Of a DNA stretch of 10,254 nt, positions 1 to 7,321 are shown one piece after another (the stretch's first letter is position 1; every line of letters begins with the position of its first letter). The notes beneath the pieces were generated by a model. The model did no database searches. It had not been told where the DNA came from and saw only the letters and a program-made list of their open reading frames with translations. The position numbers and the translations under genes were made by a program. This DNA comes from an uncultured Mucispirillum sp. Lineage in GTDB: Bacteria; Chrysiogenota; Deferribacteres; Deferribacterales; Mucispirillaceae. The stretch lies in contig CAMWVK010000030.1 in NCBI GenBank assembly GCA_947177675.1, forward strand, positions 1 to 10,254, read 5' to 3'.

Positions 1-13
1 ATATATAACTTAA

Positions 14-20
14 AAGGAGG
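14..20 (+). promoter_or_regulatory. Shine-Dalgarno for the response regulator
   Basis: AAGGAGG lies five bases upstream of the ATG at 26. It is the strongest ribosome binding site in the window and fixes the start of the receiver gene. The promoter would lie before the window. Confidence 0.85.
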
Positions 21-25
21 ACATT

Positions 26-388
26 ATGGCTTATAATATTTTATTAGTTGATGACGAGGAAGATATTCGTTTTCTTTTTTCATCAGTTTTAAAGGAAGAA
101 GGCTATAACACTTTTGAAGCATCTAATTCTGCAGAATGTTTCAAAATACTTGAATCAGAAAAAATAGACCTTTGTCTGCTTGATATTAAATTAAAAGGCG
201 AAAGCGGTATTGATATTCTGCAGCGAATCGTTAAAGAATATAAAGGTATGAAAACTATCCTTGCCACAGCTTACTCTGCTTATCAAGATGATTTTTCAAC
301 ATGGAGTGCAGACGGATACTGGGTAAAATCTCAGGATACTGACTCTTTAAAAGAAGAAGTGAAAAAAGTGCTTGCAAAAGAAAATTAG
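26..388 (+). CDS. Single-domain response regulator (CheY-like receiver)
   Basis: A 120-residue phosphoryl-acceptor domain with no output domain, probably cytoplasmic. Seen: the acidic pair D9-D10 after the first beta strand (ILLVDDEED), the phosphoacceptor D53 in LCLLDIKLKG, the switch threonine T81 in ILATAY, and the conserved lysine K101. The usual Lys-Pro after strand 5 is Lys-Ser here (VKSQD), a variant I recall in other stand-alone receivers. The length is that of one receiver domain, so nothing is missing. The start follows a strong Shine-Dalgarno. No histidine kinase is visible. A 139-base spacer with a hairpin separates it from the nucleotidyltransferase fusion, so co-transcription is uncertain. 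Such proteins work through protein contacts or phosphorelay; any link to glucan metabolism is inferred from position only. Confidence 0.93.
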   Translation: MAYNILLVDDEEDIRFLFSSVLKEEGYNTFEASNSAECFKILESEKIDLCLLDIKLKGESGIDILQRIVKEYKGMKTILATAYSAYQDDFSTWSADGYWVKSQDTDSLKEEVKKVLAKEN

Positions 389-419
389 ACAGTAAGCCAG
401 TTAATTATTCTTAAATAAC

Positions 420-469
420 AGTCTTTAAATATTAGTAAGTGCCTTTTTATTACTTTTAGATTAAAGACT
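420..469 (+). terminator. Possible weak terminator or leader hairpin
   Basis: AGTCTTTAA (420-428) is perfectly complementary to TTAAAGACT (461-469). Inside it AGTAA (434-438) can pair with TTACT (450-454), giving a two-tier stem with mismatches between. A T-rich run (TTATTTAATTTGTTT, 470-484) follows. The stem has few GC pairs, so as an intrinsic terminator it would be weak. It could instead be a structured leader for the next gene. Confidence 0.4.
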
Positions 470-472
470 TTA

Positions 473-499
473 TTTAATTTGTTTAAAAAACAATTTAAA
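473..499. promoter_or_regulatory. Operator-like imperfect palindrome
   Basis: TTTAATTTGTTT (473-484) and AAACAATTTAAA (488-499) match as an inverted repeat at 11 of 12 positions, with a 3-base spacer. It lies 28 bases before the start of the nucleotidyltransferase fusion. It could be a regulator site or a leader hairpin. Because the spacer is very AT-rich, chance is a real alternative. Confidence 0.25.
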
Positions 500-527
500 A
501 ATAAGGAAATATAAAGGTGGTAAAATT

Positions 528-3029
528 ATGAAAGCAGTTGTTATGGCTGGTGGCTTTGGAACAAGGATACAGCCCCTCACATCAAGTGTTCCAAAACCAA
601 TGATTCCTGTTTACAATAAACCTATGATGGAGTATATCATAATGTCACTGCGTGATGCCGGCATTAAAGATATTGCTATCCTTCTCTACTTTAAACCTGA
701 AATTATTAAAGCTCACTTTGGAGATGGCTCAGAGCTTGGTATTCATATAGAATACTTTACTCCAGATGATGACTATGGCACAGCAGGTGCAGTTAAAAAA
801 GCAGAAAAATTTCTTGATGAACGATTTATTGTTGTAAGTGGTGACTTAATTACTGATTTTAATATACCTGAAATCATTAAATACCATGAAGATAAACACT
901 CAAAAGCTACTATTACACTTACATCTGTTCCTGACCCACTACAATTTGGTGTTGTAATTACTGACAGCGATGGCAAAATAGTCCGCTTTCTTGAAAAACC
1001 GGGCTGGGGAGAAGTATTCAGCGACACTATTAACACTGGTATTTATGTATTTGAACCAGAAATATTAAACTATATACCAGAAAATAAAAACTTTGACTTT
1101 TCAAAAGATTTATTCCCAAGCATTATGGCTAGTGGAACACATATATATGGATATAATGCAAAAGGCTACTGGAGAGATGTAGGTAACCCTGACTCATACA
1201 GAACTTCTCTGCTGGAAATTGCTTCAGGTATGATTAAACTTCCATTTGAAGGCACAAAAGTTACTTTAAATGAAGGCATACTATACCATGGCGAAAATTT
1301 TAAAATGGCTGAAGGTGTGGAAATTACTGGTCTAGTTGTTGTTGGTGATAACTGCTCTTTTGGTGCTAATACAAAAATTTCTGACTGCTGTATGGGCAAT
1401 GACTGCTCTATTAATGAAAATACTTCTATTTCCAAATCTATACTTTGGAATAAAGTAAATGTTGGGGCAAACTGCTCTATTACTAATGCAGTATTCTGTG
1501 ACAGTGTTCTTGTTGGCAGCAAAGTAAAATGCGAATATGGTGTTATTATTGCAGAGGGTACATCTATTGGCAATAATGTAGTATTTGAAAAAGATATTAT
1601 GGCATGGCCTAATAAACAGGTGGAAGAAGGTTCTATCGTTTCTTCTAATCTTATATGGGGCGACAAATGGAAAAACTCTATATTTGAAGGCGGTAAAGTT
1701 AGTGCCAGAACAAATATTGAGCTTTCTTCAGATATGGCAGCAAAACTTGGTGCAGCTTTTGGCTCACTTTTACCACAAGGTTCTAAAATCCTTATATCAA
1801 GAGATTATCATAAAGCATCAAGAATGCTTAAAAGAGCATTTTTAGGGGGTCTGCTTTCAACCGGTGTTAATGCTGTTGATTTAAAAATGGAAGCTCTGCC
1901 TGCTATGCGTTATAAACTTTCTACTTTTGGGGAAACTGGCGGCGTTCATTTCAGACAGTCTCCCAGCGACCCTACTCACACAGAAATACTTTTCTTTAAT
2001 GATGCTGGGGACAGTATAGATTCTGGTGTAGAAAAAAATCTTGAAAGAGCATTTTTCAGAGAAAATTTCAGACGCGTAACACATAATGAAATAGGCGATA
2101 TTAGTGAAAAACAAATGGTTAAAGAATTTTATATTGAAGGGCTTTTAAGAAGTATAGACCAAACGGCTCTTATGGCTAAAAGCACAAAAATAGTTCTTGA
2201 CCTGCTAAATGGTGTAACAGACCCTATTCTTCCTAAAATACTTAATAAAGTAGGCATTGATTCTGTTATATTAAATGCAAACCATGACGAGCTTAAACTT
2301 TCCCGCTCTGAACATCAGCAGGATGCTGCAATACAGCAGGCTGCAAATATTGTTAAAGTATTAAATGCTGATGCTGGTTTTATTATATTCCCATCTGGTG
2401 AACGATTAACAGTTATTGATGATACAGGCGAAAAACTTAATGGTCATAAACTGCTTATGCTTATGCTCTTATTAATAGATAAATCTACCTCTAAAAAAGT
2501 AAAAGTTTATCTGCCAGCTTTTGCTCCTAGTGTGCTTGATAATAAGCTTAAAAATGTAGAAGTTATACATGGCTCTTTTACAGGCATTAAAGGCACATTT
2601 TTAAGAGACTATAATTTCACAGGCAATTTAAGAAGTTTCATCTGCTTTCCTGAACACAGCACTACACCTGATGCAATGTATGCTTCATTAAAAATAGTTG
2701 AAATGATGAACAAAATAGGCAAACCTCTTTCAGAAATAGCTGCAGAAATACCAGAGTATAAATTCTATCACTCAGTTATCAACTGCCCTGTTGAAGTAAA
2801 AGGGTTTTTAATGAGAAAAATGAGTGAAGAAGCAAGAGAAAAAGATGCTTCTTTCTTAGATGGTATTAAAATACTGCTTGATGGTGGCTGGGCACACATG
2901 GTGCCAGACCAGTATTCCCCAAATGTTCACTTATACATTGAAGGAAAAACAGAGAAAACAGGCGATGCAATCCACAAAGAATTTGTTGATAAAATAAATA
3001 AATGGATTGCAGAACACGATGCAGAATAA
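528..3029 (+). CDS. Sugar-phosphate nucleotidyltransferase fused to a phosphohexomutase-like domain
   Basis: An 833-residue cytoplasmic fusion. Residues 1-235 are an NTP_transferase domain: GGFGTRIQPLT (8-18) and PKP (22-24) form the nucleotide loop, D106 in VSGD is the likely metal ligand, and EKP (156-158) and GYWRDVG (213-219) are typical sugar-site motifs. It would make an NDP-hexose from hexose-1-phosphate and NTP. Residues about 250-375 are hexapeptide repeats (left-handed beta-helix) with seven of the protein's cysteines. Residues about 385-833 resemble phosphomannomutase/phosphoglucomutase, but TASHNP is replaced by RQSPSDP (476-482, possible catalytic S478), the DGDxDR metal loop by NADAG (613-617), and the RxSGTEP loop by VPDQYSP (792-798). 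Databases usually call this family mannose-1-phosphate guanylyltransferase/phosphomannomutase; substrate and nucleotide are not evident here. The start follows AAAGGTGG (513-520). A terminator follows. Confidence 0.9.
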   Translation: MKAVVMAGGFGTRIQPLTSSVPKPMIPVYNKPMMEYIIMSLRDAGIKDIAILLYFKPEIIKAHFGDGSELGIHIEYFTPDDDYGTAGAVKKAEKFLDERFIVVSGDLITDFNIPEIIKYHEDKHSKATITLTSVPDPLQFGVVITDSDGKIVRFLEKPGWGEVFSDTINTGIYVFEPEILNYIPENKNFDFSKDLFPSIMASGTHIYGYNAKGYWRDVGNPDSYRTSLLEIASGMIKLPFEGTKVTLNEGILYHGENFKMAEGVEITGLVVVGDNCSFGANTKISDCCMGNDCSINENTSISKSILWNKVNVGANCSITNAVFCDSVLVGSKVKCEYGVIIAEGTSIGNNVVFEKDIMAWPNKQVEEGSIVSSNLIWGDKWKNSIFEGGKVSARTNIELSSDMAAKLGAAFGSLLPQGSKILISRDYHKASRMLKRAFLGGLLSTGVNAVDLKMEALPAMRYKLSTFGETGGVHFRQSPSDPTHTEILFFNDAGDSIDSGVEKNLERAFFRENFRRVTHNEIGDISEKQMVKEFYIEGLLRSIDQTALMAKSTKIVLDLLNGVTDPILPKILNKVGIDSVILNANHDELKLSRSEHQQDAAIQQAANIVKVLNADAGFIIFPSGERLTVIDDTGEKLNGHKLLMLMLLLIDKSTSKKVKVYLPAFAPSVLDNKLKNVEVIHGSFTGIKGTFLRDYNFTGNLRSFICFPEHSTTPDAMYASLKIVEMMNKIGKPLSEIAAEIPEYKFYHSVINCPVEVKGFLMRKMSEEAREKDASFLDGIKILLDGGWAHMVPDQYSPNVHLYIEGKTEKTGDAIHKEFVDKINKWIAEHDAE

Positions 3030-3039
3030 TCAATATGTT

Positions 3040-3078
3040 TCCTGCCTCTTAAAAATATGGGGCAGGATTTATTTATAA
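3040..3078 (+). terminator. Intrinsic terminator of the nucleotidyltransferase fusion
   Basis: TCCTGCC (3040-3046) pairs with GGCAGGA (3061-3067). It can extend inward by a G-T wobble and a C-G pair to a nine-pair stem with a ten-base loop. TTTATTTATAAT follows. It begins ten bases after the TAA stop at 3027-3029, a standard Rho-independent terminator layout. Confidence 0.75.
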
Positions 3079-3079
3079 T
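3074..3079 (+). promoter_or_regulatory. Possible -10 element for the GH57-glgA operon
   Basis: An exact TATAAT lies between the two hairpins of this spacer, 76 bases before the first GH57 start. I see no convincing -35 hexamer at 16-18 bases upstream. In AT-rich DNA such a hexamer is common by chance. If real, the second hairpin (3095-3115) would be in the 5' leader of the operon. Confidence 0.2.
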
Positions 3080-3094
3080 AATGTATAGTAGAGT

Positions 3095-3126
3095 GCCGGT
3101 AAAGTAGTTTCCGGCTTAATTAGTTT
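3095..3126 (+). terminator. Second hairpin: tandem terminator or leader attenuator
   Basis: GCCGG (3095-3099) pairs with CCGGC (3111-3115). Three further A-T pairs are possible inside past a bulged T at 3100, leaving a GTAG loop. TTAATTAGTTTT follows. The stem is short but GC-rich against an AT-rich background. It may back up the terminator at 3040 or act on a transcript starting between the hairpins. Confidence 0.45.
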
Positions 3127-3155
3127 TAATATATAAAAACATAAGGAAATAGATA

Positions 3156-5243
3156 ATGAAAAAGTTATATTTAAGTTTACTATGGCATCAGCACCAGCCT
3201 TATTATAAAAATGACAATGATGGCAGGTTTTATATGCCGTGGGTATATCTGCATGCATTAAAAGATTATTATGAAATGGCTGCCCATGTAGAAAAATCTG
3301 GTGTTAAGGCTGTGTTTAACTATGTGCCTTCCCTGCTTATTCAGTTAAAAGAATATACTGATTTTAATGCAGCAGACAATTTCCTTATACTTATGCGTAA
3401 ACCAGCCTCATCACTTACTCAGGAAGAACGACAGCTTGTTTTAAATCAGTGCTGTATGGCAAACCTTCAAACAATGATTAAACCTATTAAAAGGTTTTAT
3501 GAACTGCATCAAAAAGTTATTGCATCAAATGGTAATGCAGCAGATTTTTCAGATGCTGAAATATTAGACTTAGAAATAGTATATATACTTTCCTGGTGTG
3601 GTGAATATTTAAGACAGGAAGACGGTCATATACAATACCTTTTGAATAAAGGCTCATCTTTTACAGAAGAAGATAAAATTGAGCTTTTGAAACATGCTGC
3701 AGGCTGGGTATCAAAAATAGTAGAAATACATAAAAGATTACAGGCGAATAATCAAGCAGAAATATCATGCACACCATTTTATCATCCTATTCTGCCTTTA
3801 CTTATAGACATTAACTCTGCAAAAGAAGTATGTCCGGATATGAATATGCCGATATTTGAAGGCAGTTTAGAAGATGATGCTGCATGGCATGTAAGAGAAG
3901 GACTTAATGAATTTGAACGCCATTTTGGTTTCAGACCAAAGGGAATGTGGCCTGCAGAAGGCAGTGTAAGCCAGAAAGCTGCGGAAATATTTGCAGGAAA
4001 TGATATTAGCTGGATAGCTACAGATGAAGAAGTTTTAGGCAACAGTTTACAGCTTAATATGAAAGATGGAGCAAACAGATACAGACTTTATCAAAAGCAC
4101 TTTCAAATTCATAACGGTAAGAAAATAAATATATTTTTCAGAGATAAAATGCTTTCTGACTTAATAGGTTTTACTTATTCATCATGGAATGAAGATGATG
4201 CAGTTAATGATTTTATGCACCATTTAAGAAATATATATGATTCTGTTGATTTTTCTCCTCATGTATCTGTCATATTAGACGGAGAAAATGCTTGGGAATA
4301 TTATAACCAAAATGCTTATAACTTTTTTACAAAGCTTTATGACAGACTTACTCATACTGACTGGCTGCAAACTCAGACATTTTCAGAAGTAATAAATAAC
4401 TACGATGTGCCTGAAGAAACTCTTCATAATATTAAAGCAGGCTCATGGATTATGGGCAACTTCCGTATATGGATAGGTCATCCTGAAAAAAATAAAGCAT
4501 GGGAGCTGTTAAGCAAAACAAAACGCTCTATTGAAAAACACATATCAAATGCTAATGAAGAAGCTGCTGCACAGATTTATAAAGAATACCATGCAGCAGA
4601 AGGCAGCGACTGGTTTTGGTGGTATGGCGATGACCATTTTTCTATACAGGCAGATGTATTTGACAAACTTTTTAGAACTCATCTTGTTAATATATACAGG
4701 CTGTTAAAGTTAAATGTGCCATCAGAGCTTTTTACTCCTATAAAAGCCACAAAAAATTCTGGTATAATAACAAAACCTTCATCTTATGTATGCCCTAAAA
4801 TAGAAGGTAAAATCAGTAACTTTTTTGAATGGCTTGGAGCTGGCGAGTTTGACTTAAAATCTGATGCAGGCTCAATGCATGCAGGTGGCGATATTCTGCA
4901 CCACATGCTTTACGGCTTTGATGATAAAAACTTATATATTGCTTTGAAAAGTGATTTTTCATCATTAGAAGATGTGTTATGCCAGATAGATATATCTTTT
5001 AATGATAGTAAAAAAACTTTTGAAATAGATTTAGGATACAAAAAAAATACATCCGATGATGTAACTTATGCAATAGACCATATTTTAGAAGCATCTATTC
5101 CTTTAAAATTGTTTAAAGAGGCTGAAAAAATATTTTTAGAATTTAAGCTTGTGAAAAATGGTCTTGTTATTGAAAAAGCACCTCTTTATAATGCTGTTGA
5201 AATAAATATTACAGATGATTTTAAAGAGGAATGGATAGTATAA
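3156..5243 (+). CDS. GH57 alpha-glucan hydrolase (alpha-amylase/amylopullulanase-like)
   Basis: A 695-residue family 57 glycoside hydrolase acting on alpha-glucans, probably intracellular because there is no signal peptide. The GH57 conserved regions are visible in order: HQHQP (11-15); FYHPILPLL (208-216); MWPAEGS with the probable nucleophile E268; ILDGENAWE with the probable acid/base D375; and a late conserved block around SDWFWWYGDDH (484-494). Residues about 540-695 look like an all-beta C-terminal domain, possibly for substrate binding. The WPAEGS and DGENAWE wording is that of the amylopullulanase/COG1449 group, so alpha-1,4 or mixed alpha-1,4/1,6 hydrolysis is likely, but specificity cannot be read from sequence. 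It is the first gene of the operon. A modest AAGGA (3143-3147) precedes the start; the next gene begins 27 bases after its stop. Confidence 0.93.
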   Translation: MKKLYLSLLWHQHQPYYKNDNDGRFYMPWVYLHALKDYYEMAAHVEKSGVKAVFNYVPSLLIQLKEYTDFNAADNFLILMRKPASSLTQEERQLVLNQCCMANLQTMIKPIKRFYELHQKVIASNGNAADFSDAEILDLEIVYILSWCGEYLRQEDGHIQYLLNKGSSFTEEDKIELLKHAAGWVSKIVEIHKRLQANNQAEISCTPFYHPILPLLIDINSAKEVCPDMNMPIFEGSLEDDAAWHVREGLNEFERHFGFRPKGMWPAEGSVSQKAAEIFAGNDISWIATDEEVLGNSLQLNMKDGANRYRLYQKHFQIHNGKKINIFFRDKMLSDLIGFTYSSWNEDDAVNDFMHHLRNIYDSVDFSPHVSVILDGENAWEYYNQNAYNFFTKLYDRLTHTDWLQTQTFSEVINNYDVPEETLHNIKAGSWIMGNFRIWIGHPEKNKAWELLSKTKRSIEKHISNANEEAAAQIYKEYHAAEGSDWFWWYGDDHFSIQADVFDKLFRTHLVNIYRLLKLNVPSELFTPIKATKNSGIITKPSSYVCPKIEGKISNFFEWLGAGEFDLKSDAGSMHAGGDILHHMLYGFDDKNLYIALKSDFSSLEDVLCQIDISFNDSKKTFEIDLGYKKNTSDDVTYAIDHILEASIPLKLFKEAEKIFLEFKLVKNGLVIEKAPLYNAVEINITDDFKEEWIV

Positions 5244-5270
5244 ATAATACATAATATTATAGAGGTTAAT

Positions 5271-7316
5271 ATGAAAATACCATTTTTATTTGGAATTCAC
5301 TGCCACCAGCCTGCAGAAAATTTTTACAGTGTAGTAGACTGGGCAATAAATGAAAGCTATGCACCATTTATTGAAGTGGCTTTAAAAAACAAAAAATTTA
5401 AATTCTCAGCCCATTACAGTGGATGGCTTTTAGAATATATAAGAACTCACAGGGAAGATGTATTTAATAACCTTAAAAAAATCAATGATGAAGGCAGAGT
5501 TGAGTTTTTTGCAGGTGGTTTTTATGAACCTATCCTTTCTGCAATACCAAGTGATGATAGAAAAGGACAGGTCAAAATGCTTATGGATTATATTAATAAT
5601 TATTTTGGGCAGAAACCTGCTGGCTTATGGCTTACAGAAAGAGTGTGGGACCCTGCTGTTATTCCAGATATGGCAGAAATAGGCATAAAAAATATAATAG
5701 TTGATGACTATCACTTAATAGCAGCTGGTTTTTCAAAAGAATCATTAACAGGTTATTTTACTACTGAACAGGATGGCTGCCTTGTAAATATTTTCCCTAT
5801 TGATATGGGGCTTAGATATTTAACACCATTTAAACCACAGGAAGAGGTTATTAAGCATATTCTTGAAGCTAAAAACAGAAATGTAAAACTGATTTCCTGC
5901 TTTGATGATGGAGAAAAATTTGGTGTATGGCCTAATACTTATGACTGGGTATATACAAAAGGATGGCTGAAAGATTTTATTAAAGCAGTATCATCAGAAA
6001 AAGAAATAGAATTTATGCACTATGAAGAAGCTGTGCAGAAAGTTAAGCCATCAGGTCATGTATATCTTCCTATCACAAGTTATGAAGAAATGGGTGAATG
6101 GTCGCTTTTTGCAGATAAGTCAGAAAAGTATAAAGAGATAAGAGAATATTTAAAATCATCTCCATTTAATCAGGATATTGAACAGTTTTTAAAAGGAAGT
6201 GTATGGAAAAACTTCCTTGTAAAATATCCAGAAAGCAACAGGCTGCACAAAAGAACTATTGATTTATCTGTAAGAGGCAGAAAATATAAAAATAACCCTG
6301 AATTTAGAGACCTGCTTTATAGAAGCCAGTGTAATGATTCATTATGGCATGGTGTTTTTGGAGGGCTTTATCTGCCTAATTTAAGAAATAATGCATGGGC
6401 TCCACTTATTCAGGCAGAAGCAATGTATGAAAAACTTGAAAATATTAAGCTGCCAGTTGTAGAACAGCCCGCAGATATTGACAGAAATGGTTATGAGGAA
6501 GTTTATACAAGAGGCACTGAATTTAACTGCCTTTTTGAAACAAGAGATTTTGGTCAGCTTACAGCAATAGAGTTAAAAGATAAAAACTTTAATCTGCTTA
6601 ATGTTATATCAAGAAAAAAAGAAGCATACCATGCAAAGTTTTTAAAAAACATAAAGCCAAGACAGGAAAGTAAAGTTGAAGAAACTGCGTCAATTCATGA
6701 TATAGAATACTCTATTACTCCAGAAGAAGCAGATAGAATTATTTATGACTGGTATAATAAAAACTGCTTTATAGACCATTTTACAGATAAATTCCAGCTT
6801 GAAACTTTTGAAAAATGCTCTTTTAGAGAATTTGGTGATTTTACAAACCAGCCTGCTGATAGTGTGGAAGTAAATGGTAATAATATCATTTTTAAAAGAA
6901 ACGGCGGCATATATATTAATAATGAAAAAATAAATGCACAGATGGAAAAGTCATATACTTTAAATAATAATGCAGCAGCCTTTCATATAAAGGCAAAAGC
7001 ATCTAAAAAAGTAGAATGTAATTACAGCTGTGAATTTAATTTTCATTTTGCTGATATTTCACAAATTACTATCAATAATAAAGAATTTACAGAACACGGC
7101 ACTGTTAAAGCCAAAAAATTTGAAATTTATGACAAATATCTTAATAAAAAGATTGCAATTGAAGTAGAAAAAGAGATAGAATTTATCTACTTTACATTAT
7201 ATACTGTTTCTCAGTCTGAAATGGGTATAGATTTAACAGTTCAAGGTATCACAGTGGCCTTTGGTATGCCATTTGGCAAAGAAGTAAATATAAAAGGGAC
7301 GCTTAGTATAGGGTAA
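5271..7316 (+). CDS. GH57 4-alpha-glucanotransferase/alpha-amylase-like enzyme
   Basis: A 681-residue GH57 enzyme of the 4-alpha-glucanotransferase type, close in length to the archaeal Thermococcus litoralis enzyme. Seen: HCHQP (10-14); GGFYEPIL (82-89); LWLTERVWDP (119-128) with the probable nucleophile E123, the number used for the T. litoralis enzyme; FDDGEKFGVWP (211-221) with probable acid/base D213; and YEEMGEWSL (271-279). Residues about 297-380 match the middle domain of this family (AmyA-A_glucT_m/DUF1925), including WHGVFGGLYLPNLRNNAW. Residues about 400-681 match the C-terminal beta domain (DUF1926). It would transfer or hydrolyse alpha-1,4-glucan segments inside the cell; no signal peptide is seen. 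AGAGG (5261-5265) supports the start. Only five bases separate its stop from the galT-like gene. Transferase versus hydrolase activity is not settled by sequence. Confidence 0.93.
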   Translation: MKIPFLFGIHCHQPAENFYSVVDWAINESYAPFIEVALKNKKFKFSAHYSGWLLEYIRTHREDVFNNLKKINDEGRVEFFAGGFYEPILSAIPSDDRKGQVKMLMDYINNYFGQKPAGLWLTERVWDPAVIPDMAEIGIKNIIVDDYHLIAAGFSKESLTGYFTTEQDGCLVNIFPIDMGLRYLTPFKPQEEVIKHILEAKNRNVKLISCFDDGEKFGVWPNTYDWVYTKGWLKDFIKAVSSEKEIEFMHYEEAVQKVKPSGHVYLPITSYEEMGEWSLFADKSEKYKEIREYLKSSPFNQDIEQFLKGSVWKNFLVKYPESNRLHKRTIDLSVRGRKYKNNPEFRDLLYRSQCNDSLWHGVFGGLYLPNLRNNAWAPLIQAEAMYEKLENIKLPVVEQPADIDRNGYEEVYTRGTEFNCLFETRDFGQLTAIELKDKNFNLLNVISRKKEAYHAKFLKNIKPRQESKVEETASIHDIEYSITPEEADRIIYDWYNKNCFIDHFTDKFQLETFEKCSFREFGDFTNQPADSVEVNGNNIIFKRNGGIYINNEKINAQMEKSYTLNNNAAAFHIKAKASKKVECNYSCEFNFHFADISQITINNKEFTEHGTVKAKKFEIYDKYLNKKIAIEVEKEIEFIYFTLYTVSQSEMGIDLTVQGITVAFGMPFGKEVNIKGTLSIG

Positions 7317-7321
7317 GTATA

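Noticed and set aside
1166..1666. A 166-codon open frame on the - strand inside the nucleotidyltransferase fusion
   Set aside because: It lies wholly antisense to a well-supported coding region, its translation shows no recognisable domain, and it has no spacing or neighbour context of a gene.
1585..1845. An 86-codon + strand frame overlapping the fusion gene
   Set aside because: It is a shifted frame within the beta-helix-to-mutase junction. The main frame is continuous and motif-supported on both sides, so it is not evidence of a frameshift or split gene.
1680..3029. A decaying pseudogene as the explanation for the degenerate mutase domain
   Set aside because: About 450 codons are open with no stop or frame change, and the overall fold pattern is still recognisable, so the domain appears maintained.
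501..3151. The shared 11-mer ATAAGGAAATA at 501-511 and 3141-3151, just before two genes, as a common regulatory element
   Set aside because: It contains a plain AAGGA ribosome binding core in AT-rich sequence and is most simply explained as that.
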